The notes below the pieces were generated by a model that made no database searches, was not told where the DNA came from, and saw only the letters and a program-made list of their open reading frames with translations. Positions 27,259 to 35,890 of a stretch of 53,447 nt of DNA are shown here, piece by piece. The number at the start of each line of letters is the position of its first letter. Position 1 is the stretch's first letter. The position numbers were made by a program, and so were the translations under genes. The DNA is from a bacterium (GTDB lineage: Bacteria > UBP6 > UBA1177), in the NCBI GenBank assembly GCA_022703485.1, contig JAKLDO010000008.1, forward strand, positions 1-53,447, read 5' to 3'.

Positions 27259-29858
27259 AACATACCCTCCGGAGCCTTGGTGGGATCAAGAATGTCCTTT
27301 TCCTCCAGTGTTGTCTGCGGCTCTGTTCCTGCATGAAAGTACATTATCACACCAGGGCCTTCCGTCACAAGACCTGTCTTCGGATCAATTTTTTTGCTTA
27401 TGACACCGCCCGGATAGGGATATTCAGTCGGAGGATAGTTCTTGAGATACCTTTCCATGAAATCCATCCAGACTGGAAGAGCGGCTTTGCCCCCGGTCTC
27501 CATCTTGCCTATCGGCTTGCCGTGCTCATCATTGCCGACCCATACACCTGCAACAAGGTTCGGTGAATAACCGATGAACCATGCATCGAAATAGTCGTTT
27601 GTTGTCCCTGTTTTACCGGCTACATGCCTGTTGCAGATATTTCTGTCCTCGCTTTCAGGGGAACCTTCGACCGCGAACGGGTTTTTTTTGCATGGATATG
27701 CGTTCAGACCTCTGGCCGCCGCCGCTGTGCCTCTGTTTATTACATCTTCAAGCACCTTATTAACAATATATGCCGTCTGAGGTGACAGCGCTCTGAACTC
27801 ATCCCTCTTTGCGAAATGGATCATGCGGGAGACCTTTTCTGAAGCTGAAATATAAGGATCATAGAAAGATGTATTGTCTTCAAGCACTTTGCCGTATTTG
27901 TCATAGACCTTTCTGATGAATGTCGTGTCGGGGCTTTTGCCCATGTTCGGGAAATGGGCATATGCATCGGTAAGCTCGTCTATCGTGAGACAGCTCGAAC
28001 CCAGCATGCTCCCGTATTCAGGCCTTATCTGACTTTTTATGCCGAGCTTCTTTGCGGCTTCGATGGCCTCCTTAAGCCCGACTTTCTGAAGGACCCTTAT
28101 CGCCGGAGTGTTCATTGAGTGGATGAGAGCCTCCCATACAGTTATCTCACCCTTGAAAGTATCTTCGAAATTAGATGGTTTGAAACTCGAATCGACCACT
28201 GTTACCGGGGCGTCAAGTATCATCGATGCAGGTGTAAGATAGGGATCTTTTCCGGGTTTTTTCTCAAGCGCTATCGAATAGAAGACAGGTTTTATCGCAC
28301 TTCCGGGCTGTCTGCATGCCTGTGTTGTCCTGTCAAATTCGCTTATCTCGAAATCATAACCTCCCATGAGCGCCTTCACATAACCCGAGTACGGGTCTTT
28401 AACTATTATCGCGGCCTGACTCGCGGGGATCTGCTCAAGTACAAAGAAAAAATCCTTCGGAAGTTTCTTTGAATAGTTCCTGTGATCAAGGACATCTCTC
28501 GTCCCTTCACTGTCCGTAGCCCTTACCATTACAACATCTCCGGGAGAAAGCACATCTGCTGAGCTCTTTATGATCCCGCCGTAGGACATCGGGTCGTAGG
28601 GTCTCGCCCACTGTATGTCAGATGTGAACACCGGTCTTTTGACCTGACCTACCTGAACAATGGCCTTGTCAGGAAGCGTTTCAAGCACGACACCCTGATA
28701 AAAAATGCCGCTTTTTATATTCTTTTCAGTAATGTTACCGAAAAACTCCCCGTGTTTCTTAAGATATTTTTCAAGGTCTTTTTTAAGGTTTATTTTATAT
28801 AGAGGGTTTGTCACCTCCCCTTCGAACTTGGAGCCTTTTTTAAAACTTTCGTCAGTCCCCCTTGCATAACCCTGCCTCTTGGAAAGCTCGCGAAGACCCA
28901 TGAAAAGAGCTTCGTCAGCTATTTTTGAAGCCCTCATGTCAATTGTGGTCTGAACGGTCATCCCTTCCTTATAAAGCTTGTCATACCCGTATTTTTCTAT
29001 CAGGTATCTTCTCACCCGTTCACTGAAATAGGGTGCTTTGTCGAGGAAAAGCTCTTTCTGCGGGTTTGTTGTAACCGGCTTTTCGACAGCCTCATCGTAT
29101 TCAGTTTTTGTGATATATTTCTCTTCAAGCATCCTTTTCAGGACATAATTACGCCGTTTGAGCGCTTTTTCTGGATGATGGATGGGGGATGCGGCAGACG
29201 GATACTTGGGCAGACCGGCAAGGGTCGCCATTTCGTGCAGGTCCAGCTCCCACACATGCTTGCTGAAATATTTCTTTGAAGCCGTCTCAACTCCGAAAGC
29301 ACCGCTTCCGAGATATATTTCATTAAGATACAGGTAAAGTATCTCCTCTTTTGAAAGATGTTTTTCCAGCTCAACAGCAAGCATGATATCCTTTATCTTT
29401 CTGCTGTATGTTCTTTCAGTACCCACAAATGACTTTGCCAGCTGCTGAGTGATCGTGCTTCCTCCCTGCTTGTGACCCGTAAATATCGTTTTGAGCCCGG
29501 CCCTCAACATTCCGAAAGGATCAATACCGTGATGGGTATAGAATGTGTTATCCTCGCCTGCGACAAAAGCCAGTCTCAATTTCTCCGGGATCTTGTCGTA
29601 TGGAACGATTATTCTCCAGTTCTCATGATAGAACTCAGCGATAAGTTCACCGTCATAGGAATACACTTTCGTGCCGGCATCAGGTTTATAATCACTGACC
29701 GTGTTTATCGACGGAATCTCCGACCTGAACTTGAAGAACAGAGCCACCCCGATAAGAAAAAATGAAAGGGCAAATACCGACAGCACGGTCAGTATCTTCT
29801 TTCTGTTCTTTACACCTTTATTGAAAATAGACTTCGCAGCTCCCGTTCTTTTCATCAT
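27255..29858 (-). CDS. mrcA: Penicillin-binding protein 1A, bifunctional
   Basis: 867 residues. One N-terminal membrane helix (VLSVFALSFFLIGVALFF). The GT51 glycosyltransferase shows VAGEDNTFYTHHGIDPFGM and GGSTITQQLAKSF. The transpeptidase has SxxK in RQPGSAIKPVFY, SxN in HSMNTPA and KTGTTNDYFDAWF. It polymerises and cross-links peptidoglycan in the periplasm. The start overlaps the rppH stop (ATGA); two ATG codons stand in tandem. Forms an operon with murJ. Confidence 0.96.
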   Translation of the reverse strand: MMKRTGAAKSIFNKGVKNRKKILTVLSVFALSFFLIGVALFFKFRSEIPSINTVSDYKPDAGTKVYSYDGELIAEFYHENWRIIVPYDKIPEKLRLAFVAGEDNTFYTHHGIDPFGMLRAGLKTIFTGHKQGGSTITQQLAKSFVGTERTYSRKIKDIMLAVELEKHLSKEEILYLYLNEIYLGSGAFGVETASKKYFSKHVWELDLHEMATLAGLPKYPSAASPIHHPEKALKRRNYVLKRMLEEKYITKTEYDEAVEKPVTTNPQKELFLDKAPYFSERVRRYLIEKYGYDKLYKEGMTVQTTIDMRASKIADEALFMGLRELSKRQGYARGTDESFKKGSKFEGEVTNPLYKINLKKDLEKYLKKHGEFFGNITEKNIKSGIFYQGVVLETLPDKAIVQVGQVKRPVFTSDIQWARPYDPMSYGGIIKSSADVLSPGDVVMVRATDSEGTRDVLDHRNYSKKLPKDFFFVLEQIPASQAAIIVKDPYSGYVKALMGGYDFEISEFDRTTQACRQPGSAIKPVFYSIALEKKPGKDPYLTPASMILDAPVTVVDSSFKPSNFEDTFKGEITVWEALIHSMNTPAIRVLQKVGLKEAIEAAKKLGIKSQIRPEYGSMLGSSCLTIDELTDAYAHFPNMGKSPDTTFIRKVYDKYGKVLEDNTSFYDPYISASEKVSRMIHFAKRDEFRALSPQTAYIVNKVLEDVINRGTAAAARGLNAYPCKKNPFAVEGSPESEDRNICNRHVAGKTGTTNDYFDAWFIGYSPNLVAGVWVGNDEHGKPIGKMETGGKAALPVWMDFMERYLKNYPPTEYPYPGGVISKKIDPKTGLVTEGPGVIMYFHAGTEPQTTLEEKDILDPTKAPEGMF

Positions 29859-30289
29859 TTTTCTCCGAACAATTGACCGAAAGCCTTTATATAGCTGTTC
29901 TTCTTAAAATCAACCACTCTTTTTATGACCTCTTCTTTGGGGACCCAATCAAAAGCTATGAACTCCTTTGAAGGTTTGAGCTCCCATCCGTTCTCTTCTA
30001 TCCTGAGAAGAAAATATGTCTGAAGCTGTCCATCATACCCGAACCTTCTTGTAACGCGGTTGGGAAAAAAATAAGACACCGGATCGGAACTGGAAACTAT
30101 CTTCAGAAAATCCTTTTCCAGACCGGTCTCCTCTTTTATCTCTCTGAAAAGAGCCGTCACAGCATCTTCACCTTCATCAATTCCGCCCTGAGGTATCTGC
30201 CAGGCGTTTTTTATATCTCTTCTTTCACCTACAAGAACCAGATTATCAGAATTAATAATTACAGCAGCCACATTCTTCCTGAAATTCAT
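29855..30289 (-). CDS. rppH: NUDIX hydrolase, RppH-like
   Basis: 144 residues. The Nudix box reads GGIDEGEDAVTALFREIKEETGL with all metal-binding Glu residues. AWQIPQGGID and FDWVPKEEVIKRVVDFKK match RNA pyrophosphohydrolase/Ap4A hydrolase proteins, which remove pyrophosphate from 5'-triphosphate RNA or cleave dinucleoside polyphosphates. Starts 1 base after queD. Confidence 0.88.
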   Translation of the reverse strand: MNFRKNVAAVIINSDNLVLVGERRDIKNAWQIPQGGIDEGEDAVTALFREIKEETGLEKDFLKIVSSSDPVSYFFPNRVTRRFGYDGQLQTYFLLRIEENGWELKPSKEFIAFDWVPKEEVIKRVVDFKKNSYIKAFGQLFGEK

Positions 30290-30290
30290 T

Positions 30291-30668
30291 TTATGCCTCT
30301 ACGATCGCACACGATTTTTCACTTTCCCAGACCATCACTCTCGAAATTTTAGCCGCAGGATCAGCAGATCTGACCTCTTTATCGCATTTTGAAAAAATAT
30401 ATTCCGCTATGTTTTCAGCGGTGGGGTTAACATGCCTGAAATCATCAATTGAATTAAGATCCTTATGGTCAAGAGCATCTGTCACTTTCTTTAATATTCT
30501 GTCTATGTCCTTGAAATCCATGACAAAACCTGTCAAGGTCAGTTCGCTTCTTGTAACATAAAGCCTTACCCGCCAGTTATGGCCGTGAATGTTCTCGCAT
30601 TTTCCGCAGTAGTTCCTCAAATGATGGGCGGAACTGAAATATATCTCTCTGTAAACCTCGAATTTCAT
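30291..30668 (-). CDS. queD: 6-carboxy-5,6,7,8-tetrahydropterin synthase
   Basis: 125 residues of the QueD/PTPS fold. Zinc-binding histidines appear in FSSAHHLR and NIHGHNW, with the catalytic Cys in YCGKCENIHGHN. It converts dihydroneopterin triphosphate to carboxytetrahydropterin in queuosine/7-deazaguanine synthesis. No other que genes are in the window. The ATG at 30668 follows GAGG; an in-frame GTG two codons upstream overlaps the site. Confidence 0.93.
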   Translation of the reverse strand: MKFEVYREIYFSSAHHLRNYCGKCENIHGHNWRVRLYVTRSELTLTGFVMDFKDIDRILKKVTDALDHKDLNSIDDFRHVNPTAENIAEYIFSKCDKEVRSADPAAKISRVMVWESEKSCAIVEA

Positions 30669-30676
30669 TGTCACCT

Positions 30677-31342
30677 CTATTTGCTCTCCTTCACTGTCGA
30701 ATCAAAAACCACCGACGCTTTTATTATTTTTACAGGCTCGACAGGAACATTCTGATGCCCGTTCTTATCAGCCACAGGTTTTGCCCCTATTTTATCAATG
30801 ACCTCAAAACCCTGCTCAATCTTCCCGAAAACAGCATATCCGTTAGGACCCGCTCCCTGTTTCGGATCAAGCTGGGCCGTCCTTGCAAGGGTTATAAAGA
30901 ACTGACTGGTTGCGCTATCCACTTCTCTTGTCCTTGCCATCGAAATGGCATATTTTTCATGTGCTAACAACGGCTTAATAACTTTTTTACCCGATTCATC
31001 CTCCACTTCTCCCAGAGGCGGCATTTCAAGTTTTACCGGCGGACGCATATCTTTTTGCACCATTTCCTCACTGAAACCTCCGCCCTGAATAACAAAACCT
31101 TTCACAACCCTGTGAAAAATCAGTCCGTTATAAAAGCCGTCTTTCACATATTGAATAAAATTTCTGACCGTTTCAGGCATCCCGTTTCCGTAAAGGGCCA
31201 CCGTGAAGCTTCCTTCGCTTGTTTCAAAGAGAACTTTGTGTGTGACATTCAATGGATCGTCCTTCGCCGGACCGCTTTTACAGGATGGCATAACCATCAA
31301 GAATGACAAAAGAATTAAAACAGCTCTAAAACCAGCACTCAT
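30677..31342 (-). CDS. Cyclophilin-type peptidyl-prolyl isomerase lipoprotein
   Basis: 221 residues. Lipobox MVMPSC near residue 20, then a cyclophilin domain: TVRNFIQYVKDGFYNGLIFHRVVKGFVIQGG, SQFFITLART and NGYAVFGKIEQGFEVIDKI. It should be periplasmic and lipid-anchored and assist folding of exported proteins. GGAGG precedes the ATG. First gene of the nine-gene minus-strand run, with a promoter at 31376-31404. Confidence 0.93.
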   Translation of the reverse strand: MSAGFRAVLILLSFLMVMPSCKSGPAKDDPLNVTHKVLFETSEGSFTVALYGNGMPETVRNFIQYVKDGFYNGLIFHRVVKGFVIQGGGFSEEMVQKDMRPPVKLEMPPLGEVEDESGKKVIKPLLAHEKYAISMARTREVDSATSQFFITLARTAQLDPKQGAGPNGYAVFGKIEQGFEVIDKIGAKPVADKNGHQNVPVEPVKIIKASVVFDSTVKESK

Positions 31343-31375
31343 TTATACCTCCACCAGATAAAACAGCTGTCTGCG

Positions 31376-31404
31376 AATCTATCACAAATCAGCCGTTCTT
31401 TCAA
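31376..31404 (-). promoter_or_regulatory. Promoter of cyclophilin-to-birA gene run
   Basis: Minus-strand TTGAAA (31404-31399), 17-base spacer, TAGATT (31381-31376) preceded by TGA (extended -10). A 12-bp tandem repeat abuts the -35. Confidence 0.45.
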
Positions 31405-31405
31405 A

Positions 31406-31429
31406 CAATTTGATCTGCAATTTGATCTG
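31406..31429. repeat. 12-bp direct tandem repeat next to -35
   Basis: Two perfect copies of CAATTTGATCTG, ending one base from the putative -35 hexamer. Repeat spacing of 12 bp is close to a helical turn, so it could be a tandem activator site (inference). Confidence 0.8.
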
Positions 31430-31546
31430 CGAAGTTTCTCATATTAAAAAAACTTGAAATTTACATTGTGTTTAAATAAGGTGTTGGGAGATTTTTTGAC
31501 TGTTTTAAAATAGATTGTTCAATTGTTTGGTTAGACGGAGGATTTA

Positions 31547-33025
31547 ATGACTCTCAAAAGAATGTTTATTTTCCTTATTGCAGTAATGTTCATTCTGCCA
31601 ACTTTCATAGTGGCGGAAGATGATTTCGAAGATGATGAGTTCGGCAGTTTCGAGGAAGAGGAGAAAGCAGAACCTTTCGATGCAGAGGAATCAGCAGAAA
31701 AGAAGAAAGAAGAAGATAAAGAGCAGAGCGATGCTGCCATGAGAGATCTTCTCGGCGACGAGGGAGTTAAAGAGGATGCAGCCGAAGATGAAGTAAAAGA
31801 AGAAAAGAAGATTGATAAGAAAAAGAAAAAGAAAGATGAAGAACAGCCAGTAAAAGAAAAACCCAAAAAAGTGAAAGAGCCCGTTCAGAAAGGTTTCAAA
31901 CCGGTAATCCTTGTAAAAGGCGGATTTACCCTTCTTGGAAATTATAAAGATGCAAACAAGAAAAGTTACGGATCACTTTTCGGGTCAGTCGATGAAGGAC
32001 TCCTCGGCGCTGAGTTCATCGGTGATCATGTTATTGCAAAAGGAACAATGAATGTAAGAACAAACAACCCCTTTATAAACAAAGGCAACAACGCTCTTGC
32101 AAAGATAAACCTGCATTCCATTCAGAATGGATTTGACAATGCTCTGTACGAAATATATGGCGGTATAAAATTTTATGATATCTTTATAAAAGCAGGAAAA
32201 ATGATTCCTGAATACGGCTTGATGGAAATGTATCAGAATCTCGGAATGGGATTTTCCACACCCTACCTCACAAGAAGTCTTGTCGCTGTTGAAGGATTCA
32301 TTCCTGAAACAGATGCCGGTTTTGCTCTTGGTTACAAAGGAACATTTGCAGATGAACATACTCTTCTTGTCGGTTTCAGCATGGGAACAGGAAGCATTGC
32401 TTCTGATTTCTGGAATACTGACAAAACCATGGGTATTTACGGAAGACTCGGCTATCTGCATGAGTACTTTCAGGGCGCAATAGGCTTCCAATACAGAAAA
32501 GATTATTTAAACAAAAGTATCTCCGGAACAACTGTTGTAAAAAATCTTAGCCTCATCGGCATCGGTGTTCATTTGAGAGCAAGCATTGCCGGATTTGAAA
32601 TGCCGCTCACATTCGACTACACGACATTCGGTCTTGTGCAGATAACAGGAACTATCGCAAAGATGAAATCAGCGAGCAACATCCTTATTTCTGCGGCTCC
32701 CGGTTATGCATATTCATTTGACAGTGAATGGGCGGACAAAGTATCAGTTGCCGTAAGATTTGATTTTGTTCAGGGTGTTTATGCTGCTGCCGGTGCCGCT
32801 GATTATCTTGATTATAATGGATATAAATCTTCAGCAAATATTTTTAGAATAGGTGCAACCGCCAACTTCTTCGTAAAAGAAATGAAAGGCATTCACAGTT
32901 ATGCCGGCATCACATTCCTTATTCAGCCTGAAAGAAAGATTGTTGGAAAATCGGTCGCTGTTCCCGCAGGGGAATATGATTACGGCTTCACAACACTGAT
33001 GCTTTCAGCCGGAGCTGAAATGTAG
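31547..33025 (+). CDS. Outer-membrane beta-barrel-like protein with acidic/basic N-terminal linker
   Basis: 492 residues. A signal peptide (MFIFLIAVMFILPTFIVAED) is followed by ~90 residues of Glu/Asp/Lys-rich low complexity, then a long region of alternating hydrophobic and polar residues with many Gly and aromatic residues (TLLVGFSMGTGS, FQGAIGFQYRKDY, FRIGATANFFVKE) typical of a porin-like barrel. No family name can be given. GGAGG precedes the ATG. A strong terminator follows at 33048. Probably a surface channel or structural protein. Confidence 0.82.
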   Translation: MTLKRMFIFLIAVMFILPTFIVAEDDFEDDEFGSFEEEEKAEPFDAEESAEKKKEEDKEQSDAAMRDLLGDEGVKEDAAEDEVKEEKKIDKKKKKKDEEQPVKEKPKKVKEPVQKGFKPVILVKGGFTLLGNYKDANKKSYGSLFGSVDEGLLGAEFIGDHVIAKGTMNVRTNNPFINKGNNALAKINLHSIQNGFDNALYEIYGGIKFYDIFIKAGKMIPEYGLMEMYQNLGMGFSTPYLTRSLVAVEGFIPETDAGFALGYKGTFADEHTLLVGFSMGTGSIASDFWNTDKTMGIYGRLGYLHEYFQGAIGFQYRKDYLNKSISGTTVVKNLSLIGIGVHLRASIAGFEMPLTFDYTTFGLVQITGTIAKMKSASNILISAAPGYAYSFDSEWADKVSVAVRFDFVQGVYAAAGAADYLDYNGYKSSANIFRIGATANFFVKEMKGIHSYAGITFLIQPERKIVGKSVAVPAGEYDYGFTTLMLSAGAEM

Positions 33026-33047
33026 TTTTTCCTGTATATATTTTACA

Positions 33048-33074
33048 GGGGGAGGCAACTCCCCCTTTTTTTTT
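33048..33074 (+). terminator. Intrinsic terminator after barrel protein gene
   Basis: GGGGGAG, GCAA tetraloop, CTCCCCC, then nine T. A textbook rho-independent terminator 22 bases after the stop codon. Confidence 0.95.
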
Positions 33075-33143
33075 GACTTTTAGCTTGGATTACTTTAACT
33101 TTGTCAATATGTAATTGTCGGAATTAATTTTCGGAGGTATTTC

Positions 33144-33764
33144 ATGAAAAAAGCATTATTTTTATTGATCATCGTTTCATTTATGGCGGCATCCTTCGTT
33201 TCCTGTACAAAAGAACAGCCTATCGACAGGAAACAGCTCGTTGCAGAACTTGTCGCAAAGGGTGAATATTCCAAAGCAAAACAGGAGCTTGTAACATTGC
33301 GAGGTCTTTATCCTAACGATCAGTCCCTTGTCGACCTTTCAAGACAGTGTGATGAAAAAATCGCTGAAGGGCTTTACAAGCAGTACTGGGATGAAGCTGA
33401 AAAAACAGACACCTACGACTCCTGGATAGCTGCAATGATAAAGATCAAGAAAGTTGAGAACATAAATACTGAAATGGTTAACGGATGGATTAAAAGGGCC
33501 GCTGAAAAATGTGTGGACGCCGGAGCAAAAAAACTTAACGACGAGCTTCTTCTCGGACTTCTCGAAAAGCTTGTTCAGAGATATCAGGTTATAAGCCCCA
33601 ACGACAGACTTATGTACATAACAATGTTTGTAAAGGAAGGAAGATATCCTCTGAAAGAATGGAAAGACACTTTTATAACAAAATTTCCTGAACTTATGGA
33701 CCCTGATACCGAAGAGTTCGTTGGTTGGCCCAGACCCGAAAAGACCGAAAAAGAGAAAAAATAG
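33144..33764 (+). CDS. Small lipoprotein, TPR-like
   Basis: 206 residues. Signal segment with lipobox SFVSC near residue 21. The first mature section (LVAKGEYSKAKQELVTLRGLYPNDQSLVDL) reads like one tetratricopeptide-type helical pair; the remainder is helical and charged. No enzyme motif is visible. GGAGG precedes the ATG. It converges on the ThiS-like gene with 2 bases between. Confidence 0.82.
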   Translation: MKKALFLLIIVSFMAASFVSCTKEQPIDRKQLVAELVAKGEYSKAKQELVTLRGLYPNDQSLVDLSRQCDEKIAEGLYKQYWDEAEKTDTYDSWIAAMIKIKKVENINTEMVNGWIKRAAEKCVDAGAKKLNDELLLGLLEKLVQRYQVISPNDRLMYITMFVKEGRYPLKEWKDTFITKFPELMDPDTEEFVGWPRPEKTEKEKK

Positions 33765-33766
33765 TC

Positions 33767-33964
33767 CTATCCGCCGCTTACAGGTGAAAAAATATCGATC
33801 CTGTCATTTTCACAGAGCTTTTCTGATACCCAGTCTTTTTTCTTAATTATGATTCCGTTCCTGACAACAGCTATATTGTCCCTTTTCACTCCGAGCTCAT
33901 CAATAAGCTGGTCGACTGTAACTGATTTTATATTTTTCTGCTCCTGTCCGATCTTTATTATCAT
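33767..33964 (-). CDS. ThiS/MoaD-like sulfur carrier protein
   Basis: 65 residues of the beta-grasp fold ending in the required Gly-Gly (FSPVSGG), which would be adenylated and thiocarboxylated by a ThiF-like enzyme to donate sulfur. VDQLIDELGV and NDRIDIFSPVSGG match ThiS/ThiS-like proteins. The start lies 2 bases after the preceding stop and has no clear ribosome site, so it is probably translated by coupling. No thiamine or molybdopterin gene is nearby, so the pathway is open. Confidence 0.85.
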   Translation of the reverse strand: MIIKIGQEQKNIKSVTVDQLIDELGVKRDNIAVVRNGIIIKKKDWVSEKLCENDRIDIFSPVSGG

Positions 33965-33966
33965 AT

Positions 33967-34818
33967 CTATTTTATTATGTACTCGATCTGGTCTCTCGGA
34001 GCCTTGGGATTAAGGATAAGAAAGAAAGTCTTTTTTTCCTCATTAGCCGAAATTATTATGATTCTGTCGTCCTTTTTTATCCCGATATTTGTAAAAAGAA
34101 GTATTTTTTCCGTATGACTCAGGGAATTTATGTTGTCTCCCGGAACAATTTCCATATAACCCCGCTGGAAACAGTCTTTAAAGGTAGGCAATGATTTTAG
34201 AGGAAACCTGCTTGTCATATTCTCTTCCTTGAAAACAACTGAACCATCCTCCTCAACCTCCAGCATGAAAACCTGCTCCGCCACTTCTGAAAGTTTCTTT
34301 TTCACCATTGAAACCGTAGTCGCCTTGTCTCCAAAAAGTTCTCCGCTCAGTTCCATCTGTGAAATTACAGAAGTGAATTTGTCTATATCGAAAAGAAAAT
34401 GTTTGGCGACCATTTTTTTAAAGATCGAATAAGGTATGTGAAAGAAAGTTGTGTTGAATTCAGGAAATATTTTAAGAATGCTCTCTTTTATATTAGGGAT
34501 CAGAGCCGCATTCACAAATCCCACGATAATATCACGACTCTCTTTTTTGAAAGATATAGGAACAGCAAGATGCCTTGCTATTACATCAGGAGTAAAAAAC
34601 CTTGTAAAAAAGTCGTCGGACATCGGACCGCGACCTTCATCATAAATGACCGGATAGCCATCCTTCTCATAGAATTTTGCCAGCTTCTTCTCATCAATCA
34701 TCCCTTTTTGCAAAGCTCTCCACAAAGGATCCACACCTTTTTTCATGGACAGCATCTTGTTAGCATTCTCTGAAGAAAGAACTCCCTCCTGGACCATTTT
34801 AAGCACAAGGGTTCTCAT
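33967..34818 (-). CDS. Stand-alone MshEN/GspE-N-like protein
   Basis: 283 residues. The central part (RFFTPDVIARHLAVPISFKKESRDIIVGFVNA) resembles the MshEN/T2SSE_N domain of type II secretion and type IV pilus ATPases, which in MshE binds cyclic di-GMP. No ATPase domain follows, so this would be a free-standing regulatory module. The N-terminal ~70 residues contain short helical repeats (QEGVLSSENANKML, QKGMIDEKKLAKFY). Family assignment is by eye. GAGG precedes the ATG. A strong promoter with a palindrome over the -10 lies just upstream. Confidence 0.65.
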   Translation of the reverse strand: MRTLVLKMVQEGVLSSENANKMLSMKKGVDPLWRALQKGMIDEKKLAKFYEKDGYPVIYDEGRGPMSDDFFTRFFTPDVIARHLAVPISFKKESRDIIVGFVNAALIPNIKESILKIFPEFNTTFFHIPYSIFKKMVAKHFLFDIDKFTSVISQMELSGELFGDKATTVSMVKKKLSEVAEQVFMLEVEEDGSVVFKEENMTSRFPLKSLPTFKDCFQRGYMEIVPGDNINSLSHTEKILLFTNIGIKKDDRIIIISANEEKKTFFLILNPKAPRDQIEYIIK

Positions 34819-34844
34819 GAAAACTCACCTCTGAAAAAAATTCA

Positions 34845-34862
34845 ACGGATGATTATATCCGT
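34845..34862. promoter_or_regulatory. Palindromic operator candidate over -10
   Basis: ACGGAT, six bases, ATCCGT: a perfect inverted repeat overlapping the -10 hexamer of the MshEN-like gene promoter. Position suggests a repressor site. Confidence 0.45.
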
Positions 34863-34880
34863 CAAATCGTTTCTTATCAA
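34852..34880 (-). promoter_or_regulatory. Promoter of MshEN-like gene
   Basis: Minus-strand TTGATA (34880-34875), 17-base spacer, perfect TATAAT (34857-34852). Confidence 0.65.
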
Positions 34881-34894
34881 TTAATTTGAAATGC

Positions 34895-35788
34895 TCAGTT
34901 CTCTTCTATCGGAAGAAAGCCCCGGCCGTAGATCTGATTTGTGTCAAAAACTGAAATAAAAGCCTCCGAATCTGTATCTTTCACAAAATCCTGCAAAGCC
35001 GCCAGCTCTCTTCTGCTTAAAGCGGTATATATAACTTTTTTATCTTCCTTTTTATACATTCCCTGTCCATGGAAATAAGTTCCGCCTCTGCTGAGCTTTT
35101 TCAATATGAACTCTCTGATCTCCTCGTGTCTGTCCGAAATAACAAAAACAGCTTTTCTGTTATTACCTCCCAGAAGTATGGCATCAAGAACCTTTCCAGT
35201 TATATAAATAGTAATAAGTGCGTAAAGCGCCAAAGAAAAATCCTTAAAAGCGACAACTCCAACGGTAACTATAAGAGAATCTATGAATATCAGCAGTTGA
35301 CCTATAGGCATTCTTGTGTATTTATGTGTTATCTGTGCAATAATATCACTGCCGCCGGTAGTTGCCTTGGCTTTGAATATCAGCGCAAGTCCCGCACCGA
35401 TCAGAAGACCGCTGACAATGCTTGCAAGCATCATATCATCTGTGGGCGAACCCCATCCGAAGCTATTAAAAAGATCAATAAAACCGGAAGTAAGTATCGT
35501 TCCGACAAATGTTTTTACACCGAATCTGGGTCCCAGAATAAGAATACCGGCAATGAACAGAGGAATATTGAAAACAAGCCCCACGGTTCCCGTCGGCAAT
35601 CCGAAAACATGGTGAATTACTATTGCCGTGCCGTAGACTCCTCCTGGAACTATTCTATGCGGATCTGCAAAAAATGAATATCCGGCAGACATTATCACTG
35701 ACCCGGCCACAATAAGTATATATGACCTGAACCATCTCCACGAAAAAAGCCTGTCAGTAAAGAACCTTTCCTTGAATTTGAAGAACAT
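34895..35788 (-). CDS. YitT-family membrane protein
   Basis: 297 residues. Five to six hydrophobic helices (DUF161/YitT: FFADPHRIVPGGVYGTAIVIHHVFGLPTG, KATTGGSDIIAQITHKYT) and a cytoplasmic C-terminal DUF2179 domain (AVFVISDRHEEIREFILKKLSRGGTYFHGQGMY, KKVIYTALSRRELAAL). The transport role is not established; some relatives are linked to small-metabolite or formate-like transport, which I cannot test. GGAG lies 7 bases before the ATG and may be masked by a 5' stem (35796-35824). Confidence 0.92.
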   Translation of the reverse strand: MFFKFKERFFTDRLFSWRWFRSYILIVAGSVIMSAGYSFFADPHRIVPGGVYGTAIVIHHVFGLPTGTVGLVFNIPLFIAGILILGPRFGVKTFVGTILTSGFIDLFNSFGWGSPTDDMMLASIVSGLLIGAGLALIFKAKATTGGSDIIAQITHKYTRMPIGQLLIFIDSLIVTVGVVAFKDFSLALYALITIYITGKVLDAILLGGNNRKAVFVISDRHEEIREFILKKLSRGGTYFHGQGMYKKEDKKVIYTALSRRELAALQDFVKDTDSEAFISVFDTNQIYGRGFLPIEEN

Positions 35789-35795
35789 AATACCG

Positions 35796-35824
35796 CTCCG
35801 TAAGAACTCAAAACGCTAACGGAG
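35796..35824 (-). promoter_or_regulatory. 5'-UTR stem that covers the yitT ribosome site
   Basis: On the minus strand CTCCGT (35824-35819) can pair with ACGGAG (35801-35796), the latter containing the GGAG ribosome-binding site. With transcription starting near 35822, the anti-ribosome-site arm would be at the very 5' end of the message. Confidence 0.4.
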
Positions 35825-35828
35825 GGGG

Positions 35829-35856
35829 AATATACACGATTAAGCATGTCTGTCAA
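35829..35856 (-). promoter_or_regulatory. Promoter of YitT-family gene
   Basis: Minus-strand perfect TTGACA (35856-35851), 16-base spacer, TATATT (35834-35829). Confidence 0.65.
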
Positions 35857-35890
35857 GCGGCAGGCATGTCAGCCCGGGAAAAACAGCCTG

